From contig CADCEF010000019.1 of NCBI GenBank assembly GCA_902800365.1, positions 1 to 64,000 of the forward strand: a DNA stretch of 64,000 nucleotides, given 5' to 3'. Position numbers and translations under genes: made by a program. Origin of the DNA: an uncultured Prevotella sp. Lineage in GTDB: Bacteria > Bacteroidota > Bacteroidia > Bacteroidales > Bacteroidaceae. Position 1 is the first letter of the stretch. Every line of letters begins with the position of its first letter. Of this stretch, positions 26,425 to 35,520 are shown one piece after another. The notes beneath the pieces are model-generated. The model made no database searches, was not told the DNA's origin, and was given only the letters and a program-made list of their open reading frames with translations.

Positions 26425-28011
26425 ATGACAGCAAAACAAACAATAGAAGCAGGTAAGGCCATTCTCGGTATCGAGTTTGGCTCTACCCGTATTAAGGCCG
26501 TTCTCATCGACGAGAACAACACCCCTATCGCACAGGGTTCACATGAGTGGGAGAACCAGTTGGTAGACGGTCTCTGGACCTACTCTACCGAGGCTGTTTG
26601 GTACGGACTCCAGGATTGCTACTCTGAGCTCCGCAAGGATGTCCAGAAACAATACGACTGCGAGATTGAGTCACTGGCCGCCATCGGTTTCAGTGCCATG
26701 ATGCACGGCTACATGGCCTTTAATGACAAGCAGGAGATTCTCGTTCCTTTCCGCACATGGCGTAACACCAACACCGGTAAGGCCGCTGCCGAGCTCTCTA
26801 AGCTCTTTAACTACAACATCCCCCTGCGTTGGAGCATCTCACATCTTTACCAGTGCATTCTCGACAACGAGGAGCATGTAAGCGACATCAAGTACCTCAC
26901 CACTCTGGCCGGTTATGTTCATTGGCAGGTAACAGGACAGTTTGTGCTGGGTGTTGGCGATGCATCAGGTATGATTCCTGTTGATCCCAAGACCAAGACT
27001 TACGATGCCACAATGGTCAAGAAGTTCGATGAACTCATTGCTCCTAAAGGTTTCTCATGGAAGTTGCTCGACATTCTGCCTAAATCTCTGAATGCTGGCG
27101 AGAATGCAGGATTCCTTACACCAGAGGGTGCAAAGAAGCTTGACGTTTCCGGTCACCTGAAGGCAGGCATCCCCGTATGTCCTCCTGAGGGCGATGCTGG
27201 AACAGGTATGGTTGCCACCAACGCAGTTAAACAGCGCACAGGTAATGTTTCTGCCGGAACATCATCGTTCTCAATGATTGTACTTGAGAAAGAGCTTTCA
27301 AAGCCTTACGAGATGATTGATATGGTTACCACTCCCGATGGTTCACTCGTAGCGATGGTTCACTGTAACAACTGTACCAGCGACATCAACGCATGGGTTG
27401 GTCTATTCAAGGAGTATCAGCAACTGCTTGGTGTGCCCGTTGATATGAATGAGCTTTACGGTAAGCTATTCAACAAGGCTCTTGAAGGCGATACCGACTG
27501 CGGTGGACTCATGGCCTACAACTACGTTTCAGGTGAGCCTGTAACTGGTCTGGCTGAGGGTCGTCCTATGTTCGTTCGCTCTGCAGGCGACAAGTTCAAC
27601 CTTGCCAACTTTATGCGCGCCCACCTTTACGGAGCCATCGGTGTGCTCAAGATTGGTAACGATATTCTGCTGAAGGAAGAGAAAATCAAGGTTGACCGCA
27701 TCACCGGTCATGGTGGCTACTTCAAGACTGCCGGTGTAGGTCAGCGCATGTTGGCTGCCGCTCTTAACTCTCCTATCTCTGTGATGGAGACTGCTGGCGA
27801 AGGTGGTGCATGGGGTATCGCTCTGTTGGCAGGCTACCTCATCAACAAGAACGGTAAAAACCTGGCCGACTACCTTGAGGATATAGTCTTCGCAGGCAAC
27901 ACTGGTATATCTATTGCTCCTACAGCCGAGGATGTAGCAGGCTTTGAGAAGTATATCGAGAATTACAAGCGCTGTCTGCCTATTGAGCAAGCTGCAGTAG
28001 ATAATAAGTAA
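26425..28011 (+). CDS. araB: FGGY carbohydrate kinase, probable L-ribulokinase
   Basis: A 528-residue FGGY kinase. N-terminal ATP/sugar motif [18 protein letters not shown], then [22 protein letters not shown] and the C-terminal ATP block [19 protein letters not shown]. Family position alone cannot separate ribulokinase from xylulokinase, but the context araD-araA-kinase-GH51 makes phosphorylation of L-ribulose the clear inference. A long inverted repeat lies just upstream. Confidence 0.88.
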   Translation: MTAKQTIEAGKAILGIEFGSTRIKAVLIDENNTPIAQGSHEWENQLVDGLWTYSTEAVWYGLQDCYSELRKDVQKQYDCEIESLAAIGFSAMMHGYMAFNDKQEILVPFRTWRNTNTGKAAAELSKLFNYNIPLRWSISHLYQCILDNEEHVSDIKYLTTLAGYVHWQVTGQFVLGVGDASGMIPVDPKTKTYDATMVKKFDELIAPKGFSWKLLDILPKSLNAGENAGFLTPEGAKKLDVSGHLKAGIPVCPPEGDAGTGMVATNAVKQRTGNVSAGTSSFSMIVLEKELSKPYEMIDMVTTPDGSLVAMVHCNNCTSDINAWVGLFKEYQQLLGVPVDMNELYGKLFNKALEGDTDCGGLMAYNYVSGEPVTGLAEGRPMFVRSAGDKFNLANFMRAHLYGAIGVLKIGNDILLKEEKIKVDRITGHGGYFKTAGVGQRMLAAALNSPISVMETAGEGGAWGIALLAGYLINKNGKNLADYLEDIVFAGNTGISIAPTAEDVAGFEKYIENYKRCLPIEQAAVDNK

Positions 28012-28022
28012 ACCAACAAACA

Positions 28023-29612
28023 ATGAGAAAAGTATTAGCAATAGCATTTTCCGCTTTCGCCATCAGCGCTTCAGCAGCTGACGCTGTGAAAGCTACGGTT
28101 CATGCCGATCAGGCTGGCGCCAAGATCAACAAAGAAATCTACGGCCAGTTCTCCGAGCACCTGGGCAGCTGTATCTATGGCGGTCTCTGGGTGGGCGAAG
28201 GCTCACAGATTCCTAATATCAATGGTTACCGCAAAGACGTGTTCGAGGCCCTCAAGGCTCTTCATATCCCCGTTATGCGCTGGCCCGGAGGCTGCTTTGC
28301 CGACGACTATCACTGGATGGACGGTATCGGTCCTAAGTCACAGCGTCCATCGCTGCGTAACAACAACTGGGGTGGTACTATTGAGGATAACTCTTTCGGT
28401 ACCCACGAGTTCCTGAATCTCTGCGAGATGCTGGGCTGTGAGCCTTATATCAGTGGAAACGTAGGTTCGGGCACCGTTAAGGAGATGGCCCAGTGGGTTG
28501 AGTATATGACAAGCGACGGCGATACCCCCATGGCTCGTCTGCGCCGCCAGAATGGCCGCGACAAGGCTTGGAAGGTAAAATACTTCGGCATTGGTAATGA
28601 GGCTTGGGGCTGCGGTGGTAACATGACTCCACAGTATTACAGCGACGAGTTCCGTAAGTTCAACACCTACCTGCGTGATCAGGGGCAGAACCGCCTCTAT
28701 CGCATTGCCTCAGGTGCCAGCGATTATGATTACGACTGGACCAAGGTATGTATGGATAAGATTGGCGACCGTATGCAGGGTATCTCTCTGCACTACTACA
28801 CCTGCACAGGTTGGAGTGGTCCTAAGGGCTCTGCCACCAAGTTCGATACCGACCAGTACTACTGGGCTTTGGGCAAGTGCCTCGAGATTGAAGAGGTTAT
28901 CAAGAAGCACAAGGCCATTATGGACCAGAAGGATCCTAAGGGCAAGATTGGTCTGCTTGTCGACGAGTGGGGCACATGGTGGGACGAGGAACCCGGCACC
29001 ATCACCGGTCACCTGTACCAGCAGAACGCCCTTCGCGACGCCTTCGTAGCAGCCCTCTCGCTGAATGTATTCCATAAGTACACCGACCGTGTAAAGATGG
29101 CCAACATCGCTCAGGTGGTAAACGTGCTGCAGTCTATGATCCTCACCGATCAGGAAGGCACAGGTCACATGGTGCTTACACCTACCTACCACGTATTCCA
29201 GATGTACACACCATTTATGGAGGCTACTTATCTGCCTGTCGACCTCGAGAGCGAGACCATCCAATGCAGTAAAGAGTACTTTAAGGTTAAGCAGGCCACC
29301 AAGGACAACTCTACCCGCCCCTGCCCTGTTCTTTCAGCATCAGCTGCAAAGACCACCGATGGCGGTATCGTTCTGGCCATTACCAATGTGAGTCTCGACA
29401 AAGATCAGACCATCGATTTCAATCTGGCAGGCTTCAAGGCCAAGAGTGTCAGCGGTCGCATCCTCACATCAAAGAATGTAGCCGACTACAACGACTTCCA
29501 GCATCCCGACGTCGTTTCTCCTAAGGAATACAAAGATGCCAAGCTGAACAAGAAGGGATCCTTAAGTGTAAAGATCCCCGCCAAGTCGATAATTGTTCTG
29601 AACATCAAGTAA
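28023..29612 (+). CDS. abfA: GH51 alpha-L-arabinofuranosidase, exported
   Basis: A 529-residue glycosidase with a signal peptide (MRKVLAIAFSAFAISASA), so it acts in the periplasm or outside. GH51 motifs: GQFSEHLGSCIYGGLW and MRWPGGCFADDYHW at the N-terminus; acid/base E193 in GIGNEAWG and nucleophile E315 in LLVDEWGTWWDE within the TIM barrel; a C-terminal beta-sandwich with ITNVSLDKDQTIDFNL. It releases arabinose from arabinan or arabinoxylan oligomers and feeds the operon it terminates. Confidence 0.93.
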   Translation: MRKVLAIAFSAFAISASAADAVKATVHADQAGAKINKEIYGQFSEHLGSCIYGGLWVGEGSQIPNINGYRKDVFEALKALHIPVMRWPGGCFADDYHWMDGIGPKSQRPSLRNNNWGGTIEDNSFGTHEFLNLCEMLGCEPYISGNVGSGTVKEMAQWVEYMTSDGDTPMARLRRQNGRDKAWKVKYFGIGNEAWGCGGNMTPQYYSDEFRKFNTYLRDQGQNRLYRIASGASDYDYDWTKVCMDKIGDRMQGISLHYYTCTGWSGPKGSATKFDTDQYYWALGKCLEIEEVIKKHKAIMDQKDPKGKIGLLVDEWGTWWDEEPGTITGHLYQQNALRDAFVAALSLNVFHKYTDRVKMANIAQVVNVLQSMILTDQEGTGHMVLTPTYHVFQMYTPFMEATYLPVDLESETIQCSKEYFKVKQATKDNSTRPCPVLSASAAKTTDGGIVLAITNVSLDKDQTIDFNLAGFKAKSVSGRILTSKNVADYNDFQHPDVVSPKEYKDAKLNKKGSLSVKIPAKSIIVLNIK

Positions 29613-29620
29613 ATAGAAAG

Positions 29621-29646
29621 CCCGCTCGAAATAGAGCGGGTTTTTT
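29621..29646. terminator. terminator of the arabinose operon
   Basis: Stem CCCGCTC/GAGCGGG with a six-base loop and a T6 run; it lies between convergent operons and overlaps the stop of the CDF gene. Confidence 0.9.
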
Positions 29647-30526
29647 ATTTGGGTTCTACATGTACTGCTATATGTGTTTCAGAGCCATAGTGAGCTCGTA
29701 GGATATCCTCCACCTCCGACGCTTTATCGTGCGCCTCACAAAGTGTTATGTTACCATCCATAAGTATATGCAACTCTATAGCGTAGTGATTACCAAGACG
29801 TCGGGTGCGTAATTCGTGAGGTTCTACTACACCTGGTACTGATGCAGCAAGACGTAGTATATCATTCTCGACCTCTTCTGGTAGCGAATGCTCCATCAAG
29901 TCACCAATACCGTTACGCAACAGTTCAACAGAGACTTTTATAATAAACACACCTACGACAATTGATGCAACAGGGTCAAGAATCGCCCAACGTTGTCCTA
30001 AGAATATTGCTCCACCTATGCCAATAGCTGTACCGATGGACGACAATGCATCGCTTCGGTGATGCCACGCGTTGGCCTCTACCGCCTGCGAATTCAATTT
30101 GCGAGCCTTAGCCATAGAATAGTGATACACCGCCTCTTTCAGTAGCACAGATAACAGCGATGCCCATAGTGCCAACATTCCTGGTGCCTTAAGTACTCCG
30201 CCTTGCACCCAAACGATAATCTTGGTAAGACCATTGTAAACAATACCTACTGCCACCAGTAGCAATGCCACACCAATAATCGTCATGGCCAGCGTCTCAT
30301 ACTTTGCATGTCCGTATTCGTGATCCTTATCCTCTGGTTTGCCACTTATATGAACAAAAACTAGCACTATGATATCGGTAACAAAGTCTGATAGCGAGTG
30401 TACAGCATCTGCCACCATAGCAGCACTATGAGCCACAATGCCAGCCACAAACTTGAACAGCAGCAGTATAACATTAACTGCCCCACCCACCAGCGTTACC
30501 TTATATATCTCCTTGTTACGTTCCAT
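29645..30526 (-). CDS. cation diffusion facilitator (CDF) transporter
   Basis: A 293-residue inner-membrane metal exporter. Six hydrophobic segments in the first ~210 residues; metal-site motifs VADAVHSLSDFVTD in helix 2 and AWHHRSDALSS in helix 5; a cytoplasmic C-terminal domain with HELRTRRLGNHYAIELHILMDG. It expels divalent cations such as Zn, Fe or Mn; specificity is not readable. Seven bases after the thioesterase gene, so one operon. Confidence 0.92.
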   Translation of the reverse strand: MERNKEIYKVTLVGGAVNVILLLFKFVAGIVAHSAAMVADAVHSLSDFVTDIIVLVFVHISGKPEDKDHEYGHAKYETLAMTIIGVALLLVAVGIVYNGLTKIIVWVQGGVLKAPGMLALWASLLSVLLKEAVYHYSMAKARKLNSQAVEANAWHHRSDALSSIGTAIGIGGAIFLGQRWAILDPVASIVVGVFIIKVSVELLRNGIGDLMEHSLPEEVENDILRLAASVPGVVEPHELRTRRLGNHYAIELHILMDGNITLCEAHDKASEVEDILRAHYGSETHIAVHVEPK

Positions 30527-30533
30527 TTTCCAT

Positions 30534-30935
30534 CTATTTGGGCAGTGCTACTGATTTACGATAGCCCATACCAGTAACATGACAGATAAGTTTTCCTTCA
30601 TGATTAGTTACACGCGCCTCTACCGATGGAATTTTGTGATGGTCACACACGTGTATGGCTTCGGCACGTAGTATGTCACCCAGTTTTGCACTTGTAACAA
30701 ACATAATATTGTTGCTAATGCCAACTGTTAACTGTCCGCTCTGGTTAAGCAATGCAGCTATAGCCAAGTCTGCTAAAGTAAACAGAGCGCCACCCTGACA
30801 TACGTTTCCTCCGTTAAGGTGTTCGGCCGTAACTGTCATTTCTGCCACAGCGTGATGCTCATCTAACTCAGTAATCCTGCACCCTGCATTAGCAGCAAAC
30901 CTATCTGTTCTATTAAGTAATTCCTGTATATTCAT
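30534..30935 (-). CDS. PaaI-like hotdog thioesterase
   Basis: A 133-residue hotdog-fold protein with the PaaI-type motif LNGGNVCQGGALFTLADLAIAALLN, expected to hydrolyse an acyl- or aryl-CoA thioester as a multimer in the cytoplasm. A longer frame opens at 31013, but the -7 box at 30942-30949 lies inside it, so the ATG at 30935 is the start; that gives a transcript with nearly no leader. It is co-transcribed with the CDF exporter, an unusual partner. Confidence 0.85.
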   Translation of the reverse strand: MNIQELLNRTDRFAANAGCRITELDEHHAVAEMTVTAEHLNGGNVCQGGALFTLADLAIAALLNQSGQLTVGISNNIMFVTSAKLGDILRAEAIHVCDHHKIPSVEARVTNHEGKLICHVTGMGYRKSVALPK

Positions 30936-30941
30936 ATACTG

Positions 30942-30949
30942 CAAAGGTA
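30942..30949 (-). promoter_or_regulatory. -7 promoter element TAccTTTG of the thioesterase-CDF operon
   Basis: Minus-strand consensus box whose last G is 7 bp from the start codon. Confidence 0.7.
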
Positions 30950-31041
30950 CATTGTTTATTGATAAACACCAAACTTTTATCAGCTTTTTTATTAAAAATT
31001 GAGTAGCACACAACAGTTTGCGCTACTCTTTATTGGTTTTC

Positions 31042-31072
31042 TTTGTAGTTTCAAAACTTTTTCATATCTTTG
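31042..31072 (+). promoter_or_regulatory. promoter of the GH3 gene
   Basis: TTTG (31042-31045), 19 bp spacer, TAtcTTTG (31065-31072), ATG 20 bp downstream. Confidence 0.8.
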
Positions 31073-31092
31073 TCCCAAAATCCAAAACAAAT

Positions 31093-33708
31093 ATGAAACA
31101 ACTAGTAACTATCTTTTTATTTTTCTGCGCTGCATCTGCTGGCGCTCAGTCATTGCCTTATCAGGATCCACAGTTATCGGCAGCTCAACGTGCCGATGAC
31201 TTATTGGGACGTCTGACACTTGAAGAGAAGGTAAGCCTGATGATGGATTCATCACCAGCCATACCACGATTAGGAATACCACAGTTCCAGTGGTGGAACG
31301 AAGCCCTGCACGGCGTGGGGCGCAATGGCTACGCTACCGTTTTTCCGATAACAATAGGTATGGCAGCATCGTGGGATGATGCACTGCTGAAGAAGGTTTT
31401 TACAGCTGTTAGCGACGAAGCACGTGTAAAAGCCCAACAGGCTAAGCGGTCGGGCGATATCAAGCGCTATCAGAGTCTGTCGTTCTGGACACCAAACATC
31501 AACATCTTCCGCGATCCACGATGGGGACGCGGACAAGAGACATACGGCGAAGACCCCTACCTCACCTCGAAAATGGGAGTAGCCGTAGTTCAGGGACTGC
31601 AGGGTCCCTACGAGAAGTACCGCAAACTGCTGGCCTGCGCCAAGCACTTTGCCGTGCATAGCGGTCCGGAGTGGAACCGCCACGAATTCAATGTTGAGAA
31701 TCTGCCTGAGCGCGACTTGTGGGAGACATACCTGCCTGCTTTCAAGGCACTGGTTCAGGAAGGCAAGGTGGCCGAGGTGATGTGTGCCTACCAGCGCATT
31801 GACGGACAGGCTTGCTGTGCACAGACACGCTACGAACAGCAGATACTGCGCAACGAATGGGGATTCGACGGCATCATCACAAGCGACTGCGGTGCTATAC
31901 GCGACTTTCTGCCTCGTTGGCACAACGTGGCCAAGGATGGTGCAGAGGCATCGGCCAAAGCCGTATTGGCTGGAACCGACGTGGAATGCGGATCGGAGTA
32001 TAAGCATCTGCCAGAGGCTGTACGCCGTGGCGATATCAGTGAGGCCGACATTAACCGCAGTTTGCGACGCCTGCTGATAGCACGCTTCGAACTGGGCGAT
32101 TTCGATCCAGACGAGCTCAACCCATGGACCAAGATTCCTGAGAGCGTTGTGGCTTCGGCAGCTCACAAGGAGCTTGCTGCACAGATGGCACAGAAGAGTA
32201 TTGTGCTACTGCAGAACCGCAACGATGTGCTGCCACTTGGCAACAATTTCAAGCCTTACTCAGGCTCGGCTACCGATATTGTTGTGATGGGACCTAATGC
32301 TAACGACTCTGTCATGATGTGGGGCAACTACGCTGGCTACCCCACCCATACCATCACTGCACTCGAAGGCATTATCAAAAAGGCCAACAAGCGCGTACCA
32401 GGTAGTCGCATACGTTATATCCAGGGCTGCGGACTGACACGCAACGAAGTGTTTGAGAGCCGGTTCAGTCTGATAAAAACACCTAAGGGCGATGCAGGCA
32501 TGCAGATAACCTATTGGAACAACATGGATATGAAAGGAAAGCCAGCCACTGTGGTTACAGCCAAGCAGGCTCTTAAGCTGAGTAATGGTGGTAACACAGT
32601 GTTTGCACCAGGCGTTAACCTCGAGAATTTCTCTGCCCGCGTTGAGGGCACACTCACACCAACAACCGACGAGACACTGCAATTCACTATCGGCGGCGAT
32701 GACAGGCTTCGACTGATAGTTAACGGCGACACACTGGCCAACTTCTGGTCGGTACGCCAGCGCATTCAGGGTGCTAAGAAAGAGTTAAAGGTAAAGGCAG
32801 GCAAGCCATACCGCATTCAGATAGACTATGTACAGGAGCAGAACTTTGCCGCTCTGGCTTTCGATGTTCAGCGTAAGTACACCCCTACTCCACAGGAGCT
32901 GCTGCAGCAGATTGGCGACACTCGCACCATTATCTTTGTGGGTGGAATATCACCAAGTCTTGAGGGCGAGGAGATGCGTGTAGACGAACCTGGATTCAAA
33001 GGTGGTGACCGTACAAGCATAGAGTTACCTCAGGCTCAGCGCGACCTATTGGCCATGCTGCACAAGGCAGGCAAGAAAGTGATATTTGTGAACTGCTCGG
33101 GCTCGGCTATGGGCTTAGCCCCTGAAGTACAGACATGCGATGCCATTATACAGTGGTGGTATTGCGGTGAGATGGGCGGTGCCGCACTGGCGGAAATTCT
33201 GTTTGGCGACCGCACTCCTAGTGGCAAGCTGCCTATAACCTTTTATAAGAGCACTAACGATCTGCCTGACTTCCTCGACTACACGATGAAGAACCGCACC
33301 TATCGCTACTTCAAGGGCAAGCCGTTATTCCCCTTCGGATTCGGACTTACATATACCGACATCAAGATTGACAGCCTTACATACAGCGACGGCAAAGTAC
33401 AGGTAAAGGTAAGCAATGTGGGCCGTGGAAATGGTGCTGGTGCAGGCATTGCTACTGAGACCGTTCAGGTTTACATCCGCCATACTGCCGACAAGGAAGG
33501 ACCGCTGAAAACACTTCGTGCCTATAAACAGGTAGAGCTTACACCAGGCGAGAGTAAGACGGTTACCATCCCCCTACCACGCGAGAGCTTTGAGGGATGG
33601 GACACAAGCACCAACACCATGCGCGTGGTACCTGGCAAGTACGAGATAATGGTAGGCAACTCTAGTGCAGATAAGGACTTAAAAAAGATAACAATAGATT
33701 TAAACTAA
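31093..33708 (+). CDS. GH3 beta-glycosidase with PA14 insert (beta-xylosidase/beta-glucosidase)
   Basis: An 871-residue exported GH3 enzyme; signal peptide MKQLVTIFLFFCAASAGA. The TIM-barrel domain (~30-310) has KHFAVHSGPEWNRHEF and the nucleophile D265 in GIITSDCGA. The alpha/beta sandwich follows, interrupted by a PA14 domain (~470-600, FTIGGDDRLRLIVNGD), and a fibronectin-III-like domain ends the protein. It hydrolyses terminal beta-linked xylose or glucose; hemicellulose context favours xylosidase, but this is inference. The ATG at 31093 follows the promoter; an upstream in-frame ATG does not. Confidence 0.88.
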   Translation: MKQLVTIFLFFCAASAGAQSLPYQDPQLSAAQRADDLLGRLTLEEKVSLMMDSSPAIPRLGIPQFQWWNEALHGVGRNGYATVFPITIGMAASWDDALLKKVFTAVSDEARVKAQQAKRSGDIKRYQSLSFWTPNINIFRDPRWGRGQETYGEDPYLTSKMGVAVVQGLQGPYEKYRKLLACAKHFAVHSGPEWNRHEFNVENLPERDLWETYLPAFKALVQEGKVAEVMCAYQRIDGQACCAQTRYEQQILRNEWGFDGIITSDCGAIRDFLPRWHNVAKDGAEASAKAVLAGTDVECGSEYKHLPEAVRRGDISEADINRSLRRLLIARFELGDFDPDELNPWTKIPESVVASAAHKELAAQMAQKSIVLLQNRNDVLPLGNNFKPYSGSATDIVVMGPNANDSVMMWGNYAGYPTHTITALEGIIKKANKRVPGSRIRYIQGCGLTRNEVFESRFSLIKTPKGDAGMQITYWNNMDMKGKPATVVTAKQALKLSNGGNTVFAPGVNLENFSARVEGTLTPTTDETLQFTIGGDDRLRLIVNGDTLANFWSVRQRIQGAKKELKVKAGKPYRIQIDYVQEQNFAALAFDVQRKYTPTPQELLQQIGDTRTIIFVGGISPSLEGEEMRVDEPGFKGGDRTSIELPQAQRDLLAMLHKAGKKVIFVNCSGSAMGLAPEVQTCDAIIQWWYCGEMGGAALAEILFGDRTPSGKLPITFYKSTNDLPDFLDYTMKNRTYRYFKGKPLFPFGFGLTYTDIKIDSLTYSDGKVQVKVSNVGRGNGAGAGIATETVQVYIRHTADKEGPLKTLRAYKQVELTPGESKTVTIPLPRESFEGWDTSTNTMRVVPGKYEIMVGNSSADKDLKKITIDLN

Positions 33709-33710
33709 AT

Positions 33711-33743
33711 AATAAAGGCTAGCAATTTATGCTAGCCTTTATT
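33711..33743. terminator. bidirectional terminator
   Basis: Perfect 13-bp stem AATAAAGGCTAGC/GCTAGCCTTTATT between the convergent GH3 and metallophosphoesterase genes. Confidence 0.85.
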
Positions 33744-33744
33744 A

Positions 33745-34794
33745 TCAGGGCTTATAGTTCATGTGAACCTTCTCCCACTTCACACCACCATTGATGTCAC
33801 ACTTTACACGCACCAGATAATCGCCAGGCTCGGGGTTGTTATCTTCGCACATAGAGTCGAGCGTAAGATATTCTATGCCGTTAACATTCTGCTGGTCCCA
33901 CTTGTGAACGTGGCCCAGGAATACGATGGTAGCATTCCACTTAGCAAACCTGTCGAGCAGGAAGAACATCTCCTCGCGAGGGAATGTTGAGGCGAACTCA
34001 ACCGAACGCGGGCGGAAGATGTTGGTATGACTGAAGATGAAGGTATTACGTGTCTTCACACCATACTCTTTTTCCAGCGCCTGAGCATCGAGAACGCCCT
34101 CCTCTATGAGTCTTACCTGCTCACGACCCAGGGTGCCACTGGCTGAATCAAGGAAAATAAGGCGGTCCATCACAGCCTCGCCCTTTTCCACATCAGTCAT
34201 TACCAATATAGGTATTTGGTAGAACGACGAGTGGAAGATGTTTGACCACAGTGCCCACCCGTTGTGTGTGATGTCGTGGTTGCCCACTACGGGATAGAAC
34301 GGGAAAGGTATTTGGTCGAACGATAACAGTCTATCACCATAACGATAGAAATAACAATCTTCATCATCTACCTGGTACTCATCATTTTCATCGCCAAGAA
34401 ACACCTTCTCATAGTTCTTCTCGGCCCATATCTTCTTATATCTTTGAATAACGTTCTCCAACGTGATGTAGTACTCGGCCTTGGTATCAGCGATATCGCC
34501 AAGGTGGGCATAGAACAAATCGTCGTTATTGATACCTATCTCCAGCATCTCTGACATACGCCCATCATCAGTGGTTAGGTGACTATCGGCTCCAACCAGG
34601 AAAGTATAATCGCCAAGAACAAGATGGAACTTATAATCAATCTTGTGCTCCTCGTAATATTGGTGCGACATTTTTACACGATCCTCAACACCAGTGCCCG
34701 ATACAAGCACACCGATGGGGCTTACCTTATCGCACGATGTAAATGCAGTAGCGGCTAAAACAGCAAACAGGGTATATTTAATCTTCTTCATCAT
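33745..34794 (-). CDS. metallophosphoesterase lipoprotein
   Basis: A 349-residue lipoprotein with signal peptide and lipobox FTSC near residue 20. All calcineurin-like motifs are present in order: GADSH, GDIAD, GNHDI, SHTN and GHVHKWD, implying a two-metal phosphoesterase in the periplasm or at the outer membrane. Substrate unknown. Its ATG overlaps the stop of the preceding barrel gene (TAATG); alternative starts are within two codons. Last gene of a four-gene minus-strand run. Confidence 0.85.
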   Translation of the reverse strand: MMKKIKYTLFAVLAATAFTSCDKVSPIGVLVSGTGVEDRVKMSHQYYEEHKIDYKFHLVLGDYTFLVGADSHLTTDDGRMSEMLEIGINNDDLFYAHLGDIADTKAEYYITLENVIQRYKKIWAEKNYEKVFLGDENDEYQVDDEDCYFYRYGDRLLSFDQIPFPFYPVVGNHDITHNGWALWSNIFHSSFYQIPILVMTDVEKGEAVMDRLIFLDSASGTLGREQVRLIEEGVLDAQALEKEYGVKTRNTFIFSHTNIFRPRSVEFASTFPREEMFFLLDRFAKWNATIVFLGHVHKWDQQNVNGIEYLTLDSMCEDNNPEPGDYLVRVKCDINGGVKWEKVHMNYKP

Positions 34795-35510
34795 TACCAA
34801 ACATATTTTATTCCTAACTTTCCTGATGTCTCGTATTTACTAGCCAACTGGCTCATACTGCCTGCAGGACGGATATTAAACTCGCCGAAGAAACTCATTG
34901 TAGGGTTAATACGGCCATAGAAGTTTAAGCCCCAGTTGATGTTCCAGTTCTCGAAATAGAAATCATCATAGTTGCGGAAGAACACACCAACATTCCATGA
35001 GTTCCAGCGTGGACGCATGTTGGCACCGAAACCAAAAGTGAGCGTAAGCGGCTCGGTATAGCCGAAGTTCTGAATACTCCAGCGTATCAGCGATTCGCCC
35101 AAACGCATATATACATAAGGTGTCTCCCATGTCACTGAGAGGTTGGCTATCTTCTCGTTGGCCCCCCACTTATGATAGCGGTTGTAAAGCAGCGTAGCAT
35201 CGAAGTAGAAATCCATCCACTTAACGGGAAGGCGATAACCACCCTTGGCATCGATAGAATAGAGTTGCTTACCAAACTGTGCCTGAGCATCTCCACCTAC
35301 ATACCAACGATCGGTAAGGTGACGTTTGTAGGATACCTCAAGTCCGCCAAACCAATTTACTACCACGTTATTACCTGCCATCACGTAGCCCGAGAGCTCG
35401 TTCTTGTGTTCGCCATCATACTTGTGCTCACCGGTATATACTTGTGCACTAACGCCTGTAGCTAAAGTACCAAGCACAAAGGCAAGAACAGTTGTTCTAA
35501 AGTTTATCAT
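34794..35510 (-). CDS. outer-membrane beta-barrel protein of unknown function
   Basis: A 238-residue exported protein (signal peptide MINFRTTVLAFVLGTLATGVSA). After it, regularly alternating hydrophobic and aromatic strands (GGLEVSYKRHL, WYVGGDAQAQFG, FYFDATLLYNRY) and a C-terminal strand ending in IKYVW suggest a small outer-membrane barrel of about 8-10 strands. No named family is recognised. It is flanked closely by a carboxylesterase (10 bp) and the phosphoesterase (1-nt overlap). Confidence 0.75.
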   Translation of the reverse strand: MINFRTTVLAFVLGTLATGVSAQVYTGEHKYDGEHKNELSGYVMAGNNVVVNWFGGLEVSYKRHLTDRWYVGGDAQAQFGKQLYSIDAKGGYRLPVKWMDFYFDATLLYNRYHKWGANEKIANLSVTWETPYVYMRLGESLIRWSIQNFGYTEPLTLTFGFGANMRPRWNSWNVGVFFRNYDDFYFENWNINWGLNFYGRINPTMSFFGEFNIRPAGSMSQLASKYETSGKLGIKYVW

Positions 35511-35520
35511 AAGGTTATAA

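Noticed and set aside
31270..32166. 298-residue frame antisense to the GH3 gene
   Set aside because: Covers the conserved catalytic domain of GH3 on the other strand; no motif of its own.
20464..33708. Polysaccharide utilisation locus
   Set aside because: GH51 and GH3 glycosidases are present but no SusC/SusD pair or hybrid two-component regulator lies in the window.
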